DNA from: Sphingopyxis sp. H115
GTDB taxonomy: Bacteria; Pseudomonadota; Alphaproteobacteria; Sphingomonadales; Sphingomonadaceae
NCBI RefSeq assembly: GCF_001468465.1
Contig: NZ_LNSA01000001.1
Location: 124,001-188,000, forward strand
Reading direction: 5' to 3'
DNA: 64,000 nucleotides
Shown here: positions 1-8,961 of the stretch, one piece after another
Layout: each line of letters opens with the position of its first letter
Numbering within the stretch: the first letter of the stretch is position 1
Made by a program: the position numbers and the translations under genes
The notes under the pieces: model-generated
Seen by the model: the letters and a program-made list of their open reading frames with translations, nothing else
What the model was told of the DNA's origin: nothing
Database searches by the model: none

Positions 1-984
1 GGCATTCGCGACGGCGAACAGTTCAAGGCGCAGCTCGGGCAGATGCTGCCTGAACATGAAGGCGGCGTTTTCGAAACCGTGACCTCGGGCTCGCGCGCCC
101 TGTCGCGCTATCTGCAAGACCCCAACGCGCCGTTCCAGGACGAGGGCAAATGGGGCTATTGGGTCAACCAAGCCGTCTGGGGCACATCGAAGAGCGTCGG
201 CGAAACGGCGAGCTACGACGTCAGCGGTTGGGGCATTTCGCTCGGTGCCGAAATCGAGAGCGATCTCGGCAATTTCGGTGGCTCGATAGCCTATCTCAGC
301 GGCAAGGACGGCAATGGCAGCAACGCCAACGAAGTGAGCAGCAGCCAGTTCGAAGGCGCGCTACACTGGCGCCTGCGTTCGGACGGTTTCATGGCGAACG
401 CACGCGTTTCGGGCGCGCCGATCAGCTTCAAGGGCACGCGCATCTTCCGCGCGGAAGCCGGCGCCGAGGACATCGAAAAGACGATGAAGGGCAAGTGGGA
501 CGGCACCTTGTGGTCGGCCTCGGGCTCGCTTGCCTACGACGCGCACGCCGGCGGGTTGACGATCCGCCCGATGGTCGCGGTCGATTATTATAAGCTGAAG
601 GAAGACGGCTATCAGGAAACCGGAGGCGGCGACGCGCTCGACCTCAATGTGCTCAGCCGCGACAGCGATGAACTCGCGGTGTCGGGTACGGTTGCTGTCG
701 GGATGGAATTTGGCGGAGCCGACGAATATGATGGCTGGACGCGCTTCGAGATCGAAGGCGGCCGCCGCCAGATCGTGAGCGGCACGCTGGGCGCGACAAC
801 CGCCTCGTTCAAGGACGGCACGCCGTTCACCCTCACGCCCGATGATCGCACCAGCGGCTGGGTCGGCCGTTTCCGCGGTATCGCCGGCAACTCAGCTTTC
901 CAAGTCGCCGGTGAAGTCTCCGCAGAAGAACAGCAGAGCCATGTCGGCTGGGCGTTCCGTGCCAGTTTGCGGGTCGGCCTCTAG
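1..984 (+). CDS. autotransporter C-terminal beta-barrel domain (5' end outside window)
   Basis: The reading frame is open from base 1 to the TAG at 982-984, so this is the 3' part of a longer gene. The 327 visible residues alternate polar and aromatic/glycine residues in the way of a 12-strand autotransporter translocator barrel (for example WGYWVNQAVWG, GWGISLGAEIES, LRPMVAVDYYKL-like strands), and the chain ends in the short strand FRASLRVGL, as barrels recognised by the BAM complex do. Known for the family: the barrel inserts in the outer membrane and exports the N-terminal passenger. The passenger lies outside the window, so its role is unknown. A strong hairpin follows the stop codon. 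Confidence 0.8.
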   Translation, partial: GIRDGEQFKAQLGQMLPEHEGGVFETVTSGSRALSRYLQDPNAPFQDEGKWGYWVNQAVWGTSKSVGETASYDVSGWGISLGAEIESDLGNFGGSIAYLSGKDGNGSNANEVSSSQFEGALHWRLRSDGFMANARVSGAPISFKGTRIFRAEAGAEDIEKTMKGKWDGTLWSASGSLAYDAHAGGLTIRPMVAVDYYKLKEDGYQETGGGDALDLNVLSRDSDELAVSGTVAVGMEFGGADEYDGWTRFEIEGGRRQIVSGTLGATTASFKDGTPFTLTPDDRTSGWVGRFRGIAGNSAFQVAGEVSAEEQQSHVGWAFRASLRVGL

Positions 985-1004
985 CCCCCCGGCCCGACCC
1001 GCAT

Positions 1005-1046
1005 GCAAGGGGGAAGCGACCTCCCCTACCCCCGCTTCCCCCTTGC
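1005..1046 (+). terminator. strong hairpin after the autotransporter gene
   Basis: A perfect 14-bp inverted repeat (1005-1018 GCAAGGGGGAAGCG, 1033-1046 its reverse complement) with a 14-nt loop lies 21 bp after the stop. No clear T-run follows, so it may be a weak or bidirectional terminator or a transcript-stabilising hairpin. Confidence 0.55.
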
Positions 1047-1215
1047 TCAGGAACGAACGAAGAAACCGATGTTTGCACTCGCCATCTCCTCCTCCCCTTC
1101 ACCGCGGTTGCGCGGCGGGGCATTGGCGCTATATGACGGCGTCGTCAGGGGGACGTATGGCGCACAGCGGGATGGCGCCGACCGGCAAAAGATGGCGTTC
1201 CAAAGCAAGCAATCC

Positions 1216-1737
1216 ATGACCAGTTCGCACGATCGAACCGACGCCGCCCAAGGCATCGAAGGCGTCTTGCTCGGCAATCGGGACCGGATCATCCGTTTCC
1301 TCGAGGTGCGCGGTGCCGGCGACGCGGCCGAGGACCTGTTCCAGGATCTGTGGATGCGCCTGACCGACCGGCGCATGGGGCCGGTCGCCGAACCGCTGTC
1401 CTACGTCATGCGCGCCGCGAACAATCTGATGCTCGATCGCTACCGGTCGGCGCGGCAGAGCGAATTGCGCGATCAGGCGTGGGGTGAAGTCTCGGCCCAG
1501 CAAAGCCCTTCGACCGAGGCATCGCTGATCTCGCGCGAACAACTGGCGCTCGTCGAAACCGCGATCGCCGCCACCGGCGACCGTCCGGCCCGCATATTTC
1601 GCCGTTTCCGTGTCGACGGCATCCACCAGCGCGATATCGCGAGTGAAATGGGGGTCAGCCTGAGCACCGTCGAGGCCGATCTGCGTAAAGTCTATGCCAC
1701 GCTCGCCGCGATGCGGAGGCAGTTCGATGCAGGCTGA
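1216..1737 (+). CDS. FecI-type ECF RNA polymerase sigma factor
   Basis: A 173-residue sigma factor. Region 2 is visible in DAAEDLFQDLWMRL and the YVMRAANNLMLDRYR stretch, which bind core polymerase and the -10 box. Region 4 is the C-terminal helix-turn-helix (HQRDIASEMGVSLSTVEADL). FecI-type factors are held by a FecR protein and released when a TonB receptor is occupied. Here fecR starts inside the last codons of this gene (11-bp overlap) and the receptor follows, giving the complete relay. The start at 1216 fits family length; 1192 is an in-frame alternative, and neither has a clear Shine-Dalgarno sequence. Confidence 0.88.
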   Translation: MTSSHDRTDAAQGIEGVLLGNRDRIIRFLEVRGAGDAAEDLFQDLWMRLTDRRMGPVAEPLSYVMRAANNLMLDRYRSARQSELRDQAWGEVSAQQSPSTEASLISREQLALVETAIAATGDRPARIFRRFRVDGIHQRDIASEMGVSLSTVEADLRKVYATLAAMRRQFDAG

Positions 1738-2668
1738 CGCGAACAACCCCGCCGCAGAGGCGCGCGCGATCGACTGGCTGATCCGGCAGCGCGACCCCGC
1801 CTTCGCCGATTGGGACAGCTTTGCCGACTGGCTGGCCGAGGATCCCGGCCATGTCGCGATCTACGATGCGGTGGCGAGCCTCGATCAGGATCTCGAAGCG
1901 CTGCCTCGGACGCCGGCGAGGTCCGCGATGCCGATGCAGAGCGAACAACCGCGCCGCCCGTCGCGCCGCGCCTGGTTCGGCGGTGCGGTCGCGGCCGCCT
2001 TTGTCGGCGTGATCGGCTTTTCGGGCCTGAATCTCTTCGGCGACCCGAACCGGATCGAAACCGCGGCGGGCGAACATCGGACCGTCACGCTTGCCGACGG
2101 GTCGAAGATCGAGATCAACGGCGGCTCGGTGGTGGAGATCGACACGGATCGCCCGAGGTTCGCCCGGCTCGAATCGGGCGAGGCAATGTTCCACGTCGTC
2201 CACCGCGAAGGCGATCCCTTCGTCGTCGAAACGGGCAGCGACCGGATCGTCGATCTTGGCACCGCGTTCAACGTCGTGCGGCGCGCGCGCCAGACGAGCG
2301 TCGCGGTGTCCGAAGGCGTCGTCCTCTATAACCCCGATCGCGACAATGTCCGCGTCGTGGCGGGCAAGGGAATCGAGGCGCACGACGGCGACAGCGGGGC
2401 ACCCGCCGTCAGGGACGTCGACATCGCCAGCGTCGGCGGGTGGCGGACCGGCTTGCTGGTCTATAACGGAACGCCGCTGCCGGTGGTCGCCGAGGACCTC
2501 AAACGCACCGCGGGCATGCAGGTCAGCGTCGCGCCCGACGCGTCGGGCGTATCGTTCCGCGGTGCATTGATCGTCGACAACGACCGCGCCCGCACGATCG
2601 CCGACCTCGCCGCGCTTTCTGGAACCCGCGCCGAACGGCAAGGCGACGGCTGGATTTTGACCCGCTGA
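1727..2668 (+). CDS. FecR-family transmembrane sigma regulator
   Basis: A 313-residue protein. The N-terminal cytoplasmic part has the short DUF4880-type segment of FecR proteins (AIDWLIRQRDP, FADWLAEDPGH). A single membrane span follows near residues 85-105 (AAAFVGVIGFSGLNLF). The periplasmic FecR domain comes next (HRTVTLADGSKIEINGGS, ESGEAMFHV, DLGTAFNV, VSEGVV), and the C-terminal part resembles the STN-like subdomain. It should carry the signal from the outer-membrane receptor to the sigma factor. It is translationally coupled to the sigma gene, and the receptor gene begins 2 bp after its stop. Confidence 0.9.
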   Translation: MQADANNPAAEARAIDWLIRQRDPAFADWDSFADWLAEDPGHVAIYDAVASLDQDLEALPRTPARSAMPMQSEQPRRPSRRAWFGGAVAAAFVGVIGFSGLNLFGDPNRIETAAGEHRTVTLADGSKIEINGGSVVEIDTDRPRFARLESGEAMFHVVHREGDPFVVETGSDRIVDLGTAFNVVRRARQTSVAVSEGVVLYNPDRDNVRVVAGKGIEAHDGDSGAPAVRDVDIASVGGWRTGLLVYNGTPLPVVAEDLKRTAGMQVSVAPDASGVSFRGALIVDNDRARTIADLAALSGTRAERQGDGWILTR

Positions 2669-2670
2669 CC

Positions 2671-5232
2671 ATGACGTCGCGCCTTTCCCTTGTCGCTGCG
2701 GCGATGCTGCTGGGCCTGCCGGTGCAGGCGATGGCGGGCGAAGAACGCGCTTTCGATATTCCGAAGGGCAATCTTTCGAGCGTACTGCCCCTCGTCAGCC
2801 GGCAGGCCGGGGTCAGCATCAGCGTCGTCGATGCAAAATTATGGCGAGCGCGCGTCAAGCCGGTTCGCGGCCGGATGAGCGTCGACGAAGCGATCCGTCG
2901 CCTGCTGGCGGGTTCCGACGCCCGCGCCGTGCGTGTCAGCGCGACGAGCTGGCGAATCGAACGCCGTCCACCGCCGCCTCGCGTCGCCCATCGCGCGATG
3001 CCACCGCCGCGGCAGGCGCCGCAGCCGCGGGCGCGCGAGCCATCGAACGACATGGTCGCGGCGGCGCACGACGAAATTATCGTCACCGCGTCGAAGACCG
3101 ACCTTCCCTATTCGCACTTCGCGGGCGTCGCCACCCAGCTGGATGGCGGCGATTTGGCGTTTGGTGGCGAACGCGGGATGGACTCGATTCTGTCGCGCAC
3201 CGCGACGGTATCCTCGACCCATCTGGGTTCGGGGCGCAACAAGCTGTTCATTCGCGGCATCGCCGATTCGAGCTTCACCGGCCCGACGCAATCCACCGTG
3301 GGCCAATATCTCGGTGATATTCGCCTCAGCTACAATGCGCCCGATCCGGACCTCCGGCTCTACGACGTCGACAATGTCGAAATCCTCGAAGGGCCGCAGG
3401 GCACGCTCTACGGCGCCGGCTCGCTCGGCGGGATTATCCGCGTCGTGCCGAAGGCGCCCGATCCGCGCGCAATGTCGATACAGGCGATCGCCGGAGTCTC
3501 GGTGACGCAGCATGGCGACCCCGGCGGTGACATCGCCGCGATCGCGAACCTGCCCATCGGCGACAACGGCCATGCACTGCGCCTCGTCGGCTATATGCTG
3601 ACCGACGGCGGCTATATCGACAATCCGATGCTCGGACAGAATGACGTCAATCGCGTCCACGTTCGCGGCGGTCGCGGCACCTTCCGCTTCGAGGCTGGCG
3701 ACGGCTGGACGATCGATCTGGGCGGAATCTATCAGGTTATCAAATCGAACGACGCGCAATATGCCGACAAAGACGCGCCGCCGCTCGAGCGCAATTCGCT
3801 CGTCCAGCAAAATGCGAAGGCGCGCTATGCGCTCGGCACCGTCGTCGTGATGAAGGACTGGGGCGACCTGCGTTTCCAGTCGTCGAACGCCTATGTCCAA
3901 CACCGGCTGTTCGAACGCTTCGACGCCACCCTCCCCGACGGCGTGCAGGCGGGCGCGGTCGATATCGAACGCCTCTTCTCACCCTATGATGTCAGCCTGA
4001 TCAGCAACCGCCCGCGCGTGCTCGACCAGCGCAATGCAACGCGCATGTTTGTCAGCGAAAACCGACTGTCGCGACCCTATCACGACGGACTTGGCTGGGT
4101 CGTCGGTGTCAGTTTCATCGACAATCGTGCACGCCAGACGCGCGATTTCGGGATCGCCGGCTTCGGGTCGGCAGGCTTCAGCGCCAACCTGCCCGCGCGA
4201 ACCGAGGCGGCGCCGCCTGCCGAATTGACGCAGACCGAGGTGAGTCTGAGGGGGATCAGCGCGATCCTGCCGGGCGTGACCAACCGGATCACCGAAGTCA
4301 CCGGCTATGCCGAGGCGACGGTCGAAGTCATGCCCAACCTCGTCGCGACGGGCGGGCTTCGCATGTCGCACGCGCGGCTCGGCGGCACCGCCGAAGGCTT
4401 TTTCCTTGCGCTCGATCCGGCGCAGCGCGCGACGACGGCGTCGCGCAACGAAACCGACCTGCTCCCCTCCTTCTCGCTGCTCGCAACGCCGCTCGAAAAT
4501 GTCCGGCTCTACGCCCGCTATCAGGAGGGCTTCCGCCCCGGCGGGCTCGCGGTCGATGGCAATTTCGTCCGCCGCTTCCTCAACGACCAGGTCCGGACGT
4601 GGGAGGCCGGGGTACGGTTCGGCGACAAGGGGCACAGCCTGCTCGATGCCAGCCTTGCGCTCTCCTACAGCCGCTGGCGCAACATCCAGGCGGATTTTAT
4701 CGACAGCAATGGCTTTCCGACCACAGCCAATATCGGCGATGGGCGGATCACCAGCCTGTCCGGCACGATCGCGATGCGACCGACCGACGCGCTGACCTTC
4801 GAACTCGGTGCGGTCTACAACCACAGCCGTGTCGACGATTTCGCTCCGCAGATCCTGCCGGTCTACGACGCCGCGCCGACCCGCCTCGGCCGCATTCCCA
4901 ACGTCGCGAAACATGCCGTCCGCGGTTCGGTCAATTATGCGACGGTGATCGGCGACGAGGATTTTCGCGTCAACGGCTGGGCGAGCTATATCGGCCCGTC
5001 GCGCCTCGGCATCGGTCCCGTGCTGGGCGAAAGTCAGGGCGACTATGTCGACACCGGCCTCGCAATGCGCGTCGGCAACGAACGCCGCGGCCTGTCGCTG
5101 ACGCTGACCAACCTGTTCGACTCGCGGGGCAACCGCTTCTCTCTCGGAACGCCGTTCGTCGAGGGCAATGAGGGCTTCTTAACTCCCTTGCGCCCCCTTA
5201 CCCTTCGCGTCGCGGTCGACGTAGCCTATTAG
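2671..5232 (+). CDS. TonB-dependent outer-membrane receptor with STN signalling domain
   Basis: An 853-residue receptor. A signal peptide ends near AMA-GEE (about residue 23). It is followed by a secretin/TonB N-terminal (STN) domain at about 25-95 (AFDIPKGNLSSVLPL), a proline-rich linker, a TonB box region near 130 (DEIIVTASK), the plug (LFIRGIADSSFTG, LEGPQGTLYGAGSLGGIIRVV) and a 22-strand barrel ending at LRVAVDVAY. The STN domain and the sigma/FecR genes upstream mark it as a transducing receptor that induces its own operon. The substrate cannot be told from sequence: siderophores are likely, but in sphingomonads such receptors also take up other compounds. The left border of the island lies 45 bp after the stop. 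Confidence 0.92.
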   Translation: MTSRLSLVAAAMLLGLPVQAMAGEERAFDIPKGNLSSVLPLVSRQAGVSISVVDAKLWRARVKPVRGRMSVDEAIRRLLAGSDARAVRVSATSWRIERRPPPPRVAHRAMPPPRQAPQPRAREPSNDMVAAAHDEIIVTASKTDLPYSHFAGVATQLDGGDLAFGGERGMDSILSRTATVSSTHLGSGRNKLFIRGIADSSFTGPTQSTVGQYLGDIRLSYNAPDPDLRLYDVDNVEILEGPQGTLYGAGSLGGIIRVVPKAPDPRAMSIQAIAGVSVTQHGDPGGDIAAIANLPIGDNGHALRLVGYMLTDGGYIDNPMLGQNDVNRVHVRGGRGTFRFEAGDGWTIDLGGIYQVIKSNDAQYADKDAPPLERNSLVQQNAKARYALGTVVVMKDWGDLRFQSSNAYVQHRLFERFDATLPDGVQAGAVDIERLFSPYDVSLISNRPRVLDQRNATRMFVSENRLSRPYHDGLGWVVGVSFIDNRARQTRDFGIAGFGSAGFSANLPARTEAAPPAELTQTEVSLRGISAILPGVTNRITEVTGYAEATVEVMPNLVATGGLRMSHARLGGTAEGFFLALDPAQRATTASRNETDLLPSFSLLATPLENVRLYARYQEGFRPGGLAVDGNFVRRFLNDQVRTWEAGVRFGDKGHSLLDASLALSYSRWRNIQADFIDSNGFPTTANIGDGRITSLSGTIAMRPTDALTFELGAVYNHSRVDDFAPQILPVYDAAPTRLGRIPNVAKHAVRGSVNYATVIGDEDFRVNGWASYIGPSRLGIGPVLGESQGDYVDTGLAMRVGNERRGLSLTLTNLFDSRGNRFSLGTPFVEGNEGFLTPLRPLTLRVAVDVAY

Positions 5233-5276
5233 CGCGCCGCCGGCTGCGATTTCGGTGCCATCGATCGACGGAGAAT

Positions 5277-5294
5277 TGGAGCGGGTAGCGGGAA
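5277..5294. repeat. distal attachment repeat (copy of tRNA-Gly 3' end)
   Basis: TGGAGCGGGTAGCGGGAA is identical over 18 bp and in the same orientation to 28338-28355. After it the sequences part (ACCCGTC here, TCGAACC in the tRNA). The base composition becomes AT-richer immediately to the right, as expected on crossing into a mobile element. Confidence 0.8.
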
Positions 5295-5914
5295 ACCCGT
5301 CTCTAAAGCTATGAATTGAAACGGAAAAAAATTATCCGATTCCGACTAAAATGGAGCCCCGATCGTAGCCCCAAGGCCGATTTTCGGGACCGGTTTGGTT
5401 CCCAATCCGGTTGCTGAGACGTGTTAAACACCACTGATTAATCATGGGCAAGCGCATTTTCTTCCCGACCGAGTTTGGTCAGGATGGCCGGGAGGAGACT
5501 GTCTGGTTTCGGAAAATCGCTTTGGCTTAGCGGACATTCGCAAAGCACGGGTTCGGCGGCAGCATCCAATCAAACCCCGTTGTTCAAGCCGGCTACCGTG
5601 GATGTCCGCATTTGCAAGAACCTGCGAATACGCTGAGTCAAATTGGCCAGTCAGTGCTTATCCCCATCTCGGTTCTGCGAATTCTAGGTCATTCACCAGA
5701 CGGCAGGCGTGCTGGCGGCAGCCTTGAAGACGGGTTCGGTAACGATGTGCGCACCCGGATCGAATAGCGCTACAGCGATTTCGGTTCGATTGGAACCAAT
5801 TGGGACCGCTAACAGGTTCTGGCAAGCCCGCTGCTGAACTTGTAGTCATCAAGGCGGGGCGGGCTGCAAGGGCCCGCCCGGTCATTGCCGTTCAAGGTCA
5901 GGAGAGCGCGACCG
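5295..5914. other. gene-free left end of the island
   Basis: No convincing gene is seen in this stretch. It begins with an AT-rich patch (about 5310-5350). It contains a short dyad ATTGG-AA-CCAAT (5789-5800) and a strong GC hairpin, GGGCGGGC / GCCCGCCC (5857-5864 and 5872-5879), 36 bp before the AraC-type gene. Two short copies of GCGGACAT in opposite orientation (about 5538 and 5600) may be remnants of a decayed insertion. Nothing more can be supported. Confidence 0.5.
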
Positions 5915-6844
5915 ATGGATCTTTTGAGCGACATTCTCGACTCCATGGCCCTGCAAGGGCAATTCTATTTCAGGACATGCTTCAACACTCCCTGGGCGAT
6001 TGGAGTGCCCGATTATGCCTCGGCCATCCGGTTTCACTTTGCAGTGCAGGGCGAATGCTATGTCCGCGCAGGCGAAGATGAGCCCATTCTGCTGCGTCAG
6101 GGCGATCTGGTTCTGGTTCCTGCCGGCGCGGCTCATTCCCTGTCCGACACGCCGGAGCGCAAGCCTGTATCGCTCGAAACCGTTATGCAGGACTCCGGAT
6201 ATCCGGGGACCGGGACCTTCATCGTCGGTGACGGTTGCGAGCGTGCTGCGACACAGTTGATGTGCGGGCATTTCACCTTCGCCGAGGGTAGCCGCCACCC
6301 GTTGCTCAGATCGCTTCCGAAACTCCTTCACCTCAGTGCCGGCATGCGCAGCGTCTCGTTCTGGCTGGATGAGGCGCTTCGGCTGATGGCGCGACAAATG
6401 ACGGGCGAACAACCCGGTTCGCTCGCGGTCGTGCGGCGCATGTCCGAGATCATCTTCATCGAGACTGTCCGGGCTTGTTCTGCCCAGTCCGAGCAACTCA
6501 GCGGTCTGATGGAAGCACTCGCCGACCCCAAGATCTCGCGGGCGATCCAGGCCATGCACCGAGATGTCGCGATGCAATGGACAGTCGAGACGCTGGCCGG
6601 TGAGGCCGCCATGTCGCGCAGTCGCTTCGCCGCGCGCTTTCAGGAACTGGTCGGGTGCGGACCGCTCACATATCTGGCCGAATGGCGGCTGCAGAAGGCC
6701 TGCGCCCTGCTGCGCGATAGCCGCGTTTCGGTGCAGGAAGTTGCGAGCCGAATCGGCTACCAGTCTCCGGCAGCCTTCACCCGCGCATTCGCCAACATGT
6801 TCGGCGAGACCCCGAGTGCGTTTCGTCACCGTCTTGCCGCATAA
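5915..6844 (+). CDS. AraC-family regulator with N-terminal cupin domain
   Basis: 309 residues. The N-terminal half (about 1-190) has the beta-rich pattern of the cupin ligand-binding domain found in AraC-type regulators (FAVQGECYVRAGEDEPILLRQ, GDLVLVPAGAAHSL). The C-terminal 100 residues carry two helix-turn-helix motifs (VETLAGEAAMSRSRFAARFQ and VQEVASRIGYQSPAAFTRAF). A GGAG at 5901-5904 supports the ATG at 5915 over an in-frame TTG at 5885. It probably controls the redox and detoxification genes that start at 6961; a TTGGG-N12-CCCAA dyad in the intervening promoter region is a possible target. The ligand is unknown. Confidence 0.87.
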   Translation: MDLLSDILDSMALQGQFYFRTCFNTPWAIGVPDYASAIRFHFAVQGECYVRAGEDEPILLRQGDLVLVPAGAAHSLSDTPERKPVSLETVMQDSGYPGTGTFIVGDGCERAATQLMCGHFTFAEGSRHPLLRSLPKLLHLSAGMRSVSFWLDEALRLMARQMTGEQPGSLAVVRRMSEIIFIETVRACSAQSEQLSGLMEALADPKISRAIQAMHRDVAMQWTVETLAGEAAMSRSRFAARFQELVGCGPLTYLAEWRLQKACALLRDSRVSVQEVASRIGYQSPAAFTRAFANMFGETPSAFRHRLAA

Positions 6845-6861
6845 ATTTGCACATTGTCCTT

Positions 6862-6883
6862 TTGGGTTTGCATGAAATCCCAA
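6862..6883. promoter_or_regulatory. candidate operator dyad upstream of the 6961 gene
   Basis: TTGGG (6862-6866) and CCCAA (6879-6883) form an inverted repeat in the 116-bp gap between the AraC-type gene and the gene it probably regulates. The position suggests an AraC-type binding site or core promoter. This is an inference from symmetry only. Confidence 0.3.
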
Positions 6884-6960
6884 TAATTGGCGGGTGGATT
6901 GCTCTATCGTCCAGTATCCAGCATCGCTCCTGTGTCATGAACGTAGACAAGGAGACAGAC

Positions 6961-7503
6961 ATGCAACGGATTTCTGCAGTACCCCTCGAAACCACCGACG
7001 AAGCTGTGGCGCCGCTCTTCAGCGCCATCCGCGCCAAGATGGGCGGCGTGCCCAACATCATGCGGACCATGGCGCAGTCGCCGGCCGCGCTCGAGGCCTA
7101 CCTCGGCCTGAGCAATGCGCTCGGCAAGGGCCGTTTCACGGCCGGCGAGCGTGAGCTGATCGCGCTCGCCGCCGCAGGCGAGAACAGCTGCGACTATTGC
7201 GCATCGGCCCATACCGCGCTTGGCAAGATGGCGGGTCTCGGCCAGGCTGACATGCAGCAGGTCATTGCTGGCGGCGAACTTTCCGGCGGCAACGGGGCGA
7301 TCATTGCGATGGTTCGCACTATCGTCAGCCGCAAGGGCGTGATTTCGGATGCCGAGATCGAAGCCTTCTACGCCGCAGGATTCGACGCCGGTCACCTCGT
7401 CGAACTTATCGCTGCAACCGCGATGAACATCTTCACCAATTACTTCAACCATATCGCTGCAACCGACATCGATTTCCCGGTTGTCTCGACCAAGGCCGCC
7501 TGA
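6961..7503 (+). CDS. carboxymuconolactone decarboxylase-like (AhpD fold) protein
   Basis: 180 residues of the CMD/AhpD fold. The redox-active CxxC with its downstream histidine is present in ENSCDYCASAH, as in alkylhydroperoxidase-type members, so a thiol peroxidase or thiol-disulfide role is more likely than a true decarboxylase. AAGGAG sits just before the ATG at 6961, which fixes the start over upstream in-frame ATGs. It is the first gene downstream of the AraC-type regulator and is followed closely by a YHS-domain gene. Family assignment is firm, substrate unknown. Confidence 0.86.
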   Translation: MQRISAVPLETTDEAVAPLFSAIRAKMGGVPNIMRTMAQSPAALEAYLGLSNALGKGRFTAGERELIALAAAGENSCDYCASAHTALGKMAGLGQADMQQVIAGGELSGGNGAIIAMVRTIVSRKGVISDAEIEAFYAAGFDAGHLVELIAATAMNIFTNYFNHIAATDIDFPVVSTKAA

Positions 7504-7546
7504 GCGGCCACCAAACACACCTCAACCAACAATCTGGAGAATACCT

Positions 7547-8029
7547 ATGAAGAAGCCGCTTATGGCTGCGCTGATCGCTGCCCAACTCGTATCGTTCGCT
7601 TCGCCCGCGCTCGCTGTCGAAGAAAACAATGTTTCCAACGGCCTGACCGCCGCCGGCGCGCCGCTTGGCCTGCATGGCGTCGACCCTGTCGCCTTCGTGA
7701 CGCTGGGCAACCGCATCGAAGGCACCGCCAAGTTCACTGCGGTTCATGACGGCGTCGCCTACTACTTCACGTCGCAGGAAAACCTCGAGACCTTCCAGGC
7801 TGACCCCGGCCGGTTCTCGCCGCAGAATGGCGGTTACTGCACCTTCGGGGTTTCGGTCGGCAAGAAGTTCGATGGCGACCCGCGCTACGCGGCTGTCGTC
7901 AACGGCAAGCTCTATGTCTTCCTGAACGAGGACATTCTGAAGGCGTTCCAGAAGGACCAGGCCGGTACCATCAAGAAGGCCGAAGCCAACTGGAAGCAGA
8001 TCCGCAGCTTGGCCGCCGCGTCGCTCTGA
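7547..8029 (+). CDS. exported YHS-domain protein
   Basis: 160 residues with a clean signal peptide (MKKPLMAALIAAQLVSF, cleavage after ALA near residue 22), so probably periplasmic. The body is a YHS-type domain (HGVDPVAFV, AYYFTSQENLETFQADPGRFSPQNGGYC, KLYVFLNEDILKAFQ). YHS domains are commonly linked to metal or redox proteins, but the usual metal-binding cysteine pattern is only partly kept (a single Cys in GGYCTFGVS). GGAG lies 9 bp before the ATG. It belongs to the same transcription unit as the CMD-like gene. Confidence 0.82.
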   Translation: MKKPLMAALIAAQLVSFASPALAVEENNVSNGLTAAGAPLGLHGVDPVAFVTLGNRIEGTAKFTAVHDGVAYYFTSQENLETFQADPGRFSPQNGGYCTFGVSVGKKFDGDPRYAAVVNGKLYVFLNEDILKAFQKDQAGTIKKAEANWKQIRSLAAASL

Positions 8030-8126
8030 CGCCGCGCGCCGGATGACGGCGGCCGCAATGCCGGTCCCGACCCCCTCCACGGCTGTCGGTCGTCGTCCTC
8101 CCCCTCATTTCGAAAGGCGAATTCCC

Positions 8127-8509
8127 ATGAACATTCTTGACCACATCAGCCTCGGCGTTCCGTCCATCGACGACGCCCGCAAGTTCTACGATACCGCCAT
8201 GGCGACTCTTGGGCTCGATTGTCTCGCCGCGAACGACGCGTTCGCGGCATACGGCAACGGTGCTGTCCAGTTCCTGCTGATGGTTCCGGCCGACGGGATA
8301 CGCAAGGTAATGGCACCCACGTCGCATTCCGGGCTGAGAGCCAGGCCGTCGTCGACGCCTTCCATGCGACTGCAATACAGGGCGGCGGTGCTTGCGCCGG
8401 GGAACCGGGACCGCGTCCGGATTATCCCGCCAGCGATGTCTATGCGGCCTTCGTGCGCGATCCTTTCGGGCACAAGCTCGAAGCGATCCACAACGGCTTT
8501 GCAGCTTAA
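8127..8509 (+). pseudogene. glyoxalase/VOC-family gene broken by a frameshift
   Basis: The first part (from ATG 8127, MNILDHISLGVPSIDDARKF) reads as the start of a glyoxalase/bleomycin-resistance-type domain up to about PADG (near 8298). The family sequence then continues in another frame (GNGTHVAFRAES, SDVYAAFVRDPFGHKLEA) to the TAA at 8509. The shift from frame 3 to frame 2 corresponds to loss of one base (or gain of two) near 8295-8310. The C-terminal half keeps the typical DPFGHKLE motif, so the break is recent or a sequencing error. If intact it would encode about 127 residues, a common length for small VOC enzymes. Confidence 0.78.
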
Positions 8510-8521
8510 AGGGGCTATGAC

Positions 8522-8929
8522 ATGGAACAGGCCTATCACTTTCTCGCCCTGTCGGGTGTCTTCACGGTCCTGATGTGGGTTCCCTATATCGTCTCGCGCT
8601 TGTTCGTGTGGGGGATCGGGGATTTTCTCAAGAACTATCCTGAAGGTTACCCCGCACAGGAGCCGGTTCCGCCACTCTGGGCACAGAGGGCCAAGCGCGC
8701 CCATCTCAACATGGTTGAAACCCTGCCCGCCTTCGTGGCTGTGGTGGTCGCCGCAGGAATGCTGCCCGACCGGATCGACGCAGCATTCGTCGGCCAATGC
8801 GCCATGGTCTTCTACTACGCGAGGGTGGTACATTACATCGTCTATGCGCTTGGCGTACCTTACCTTCGCACGCCGACCTACCTGGTATCCTGGGCGGCGA
8901 TCCTTGCCATCGGCTTGCAGCTGGGTTGA
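8522..8929 (+). CDS. MAPEG-family membrane protein
   Basis: 135 residues with about four hydrophobic segments (near residues 5-25, 65-85, 88-110, 115-134) and the MAPEG pattern RAKRAHLNMVETLPAF followed by FYYARVVHYIVYALGVPYLRT. MAPEG proteins are membrane enzymes related to microsomal glutathione transferases. It lies 12 bp after the broken glyoxalase gene, consistent with one detoxification operon under the AraC-type regulator. Confidence 0.85.
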   Translation: MEQAYHFLALSGVFTVLMWVPYIVSRLFVWGIGDFLKNYPEGYPAQEPVPPLWAQRAKRAHLNMVETLPAFVAVVVAAGMLPDRIDAAFVGQCAMVFYYARVVHYIVYALGVPYLRTPTYLVSWAAILAIGLQLG

Positions 8930-8961
8930 TCCGGGAAGCTTCCGGACAGGGACGCGAAACC

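Noticed and set aside
5530..5610. Short GCGGACAT inverted pair as an insertion-sequence end
   Set aside because: Only 8 bp match and no transposase nearby, too weak to call.
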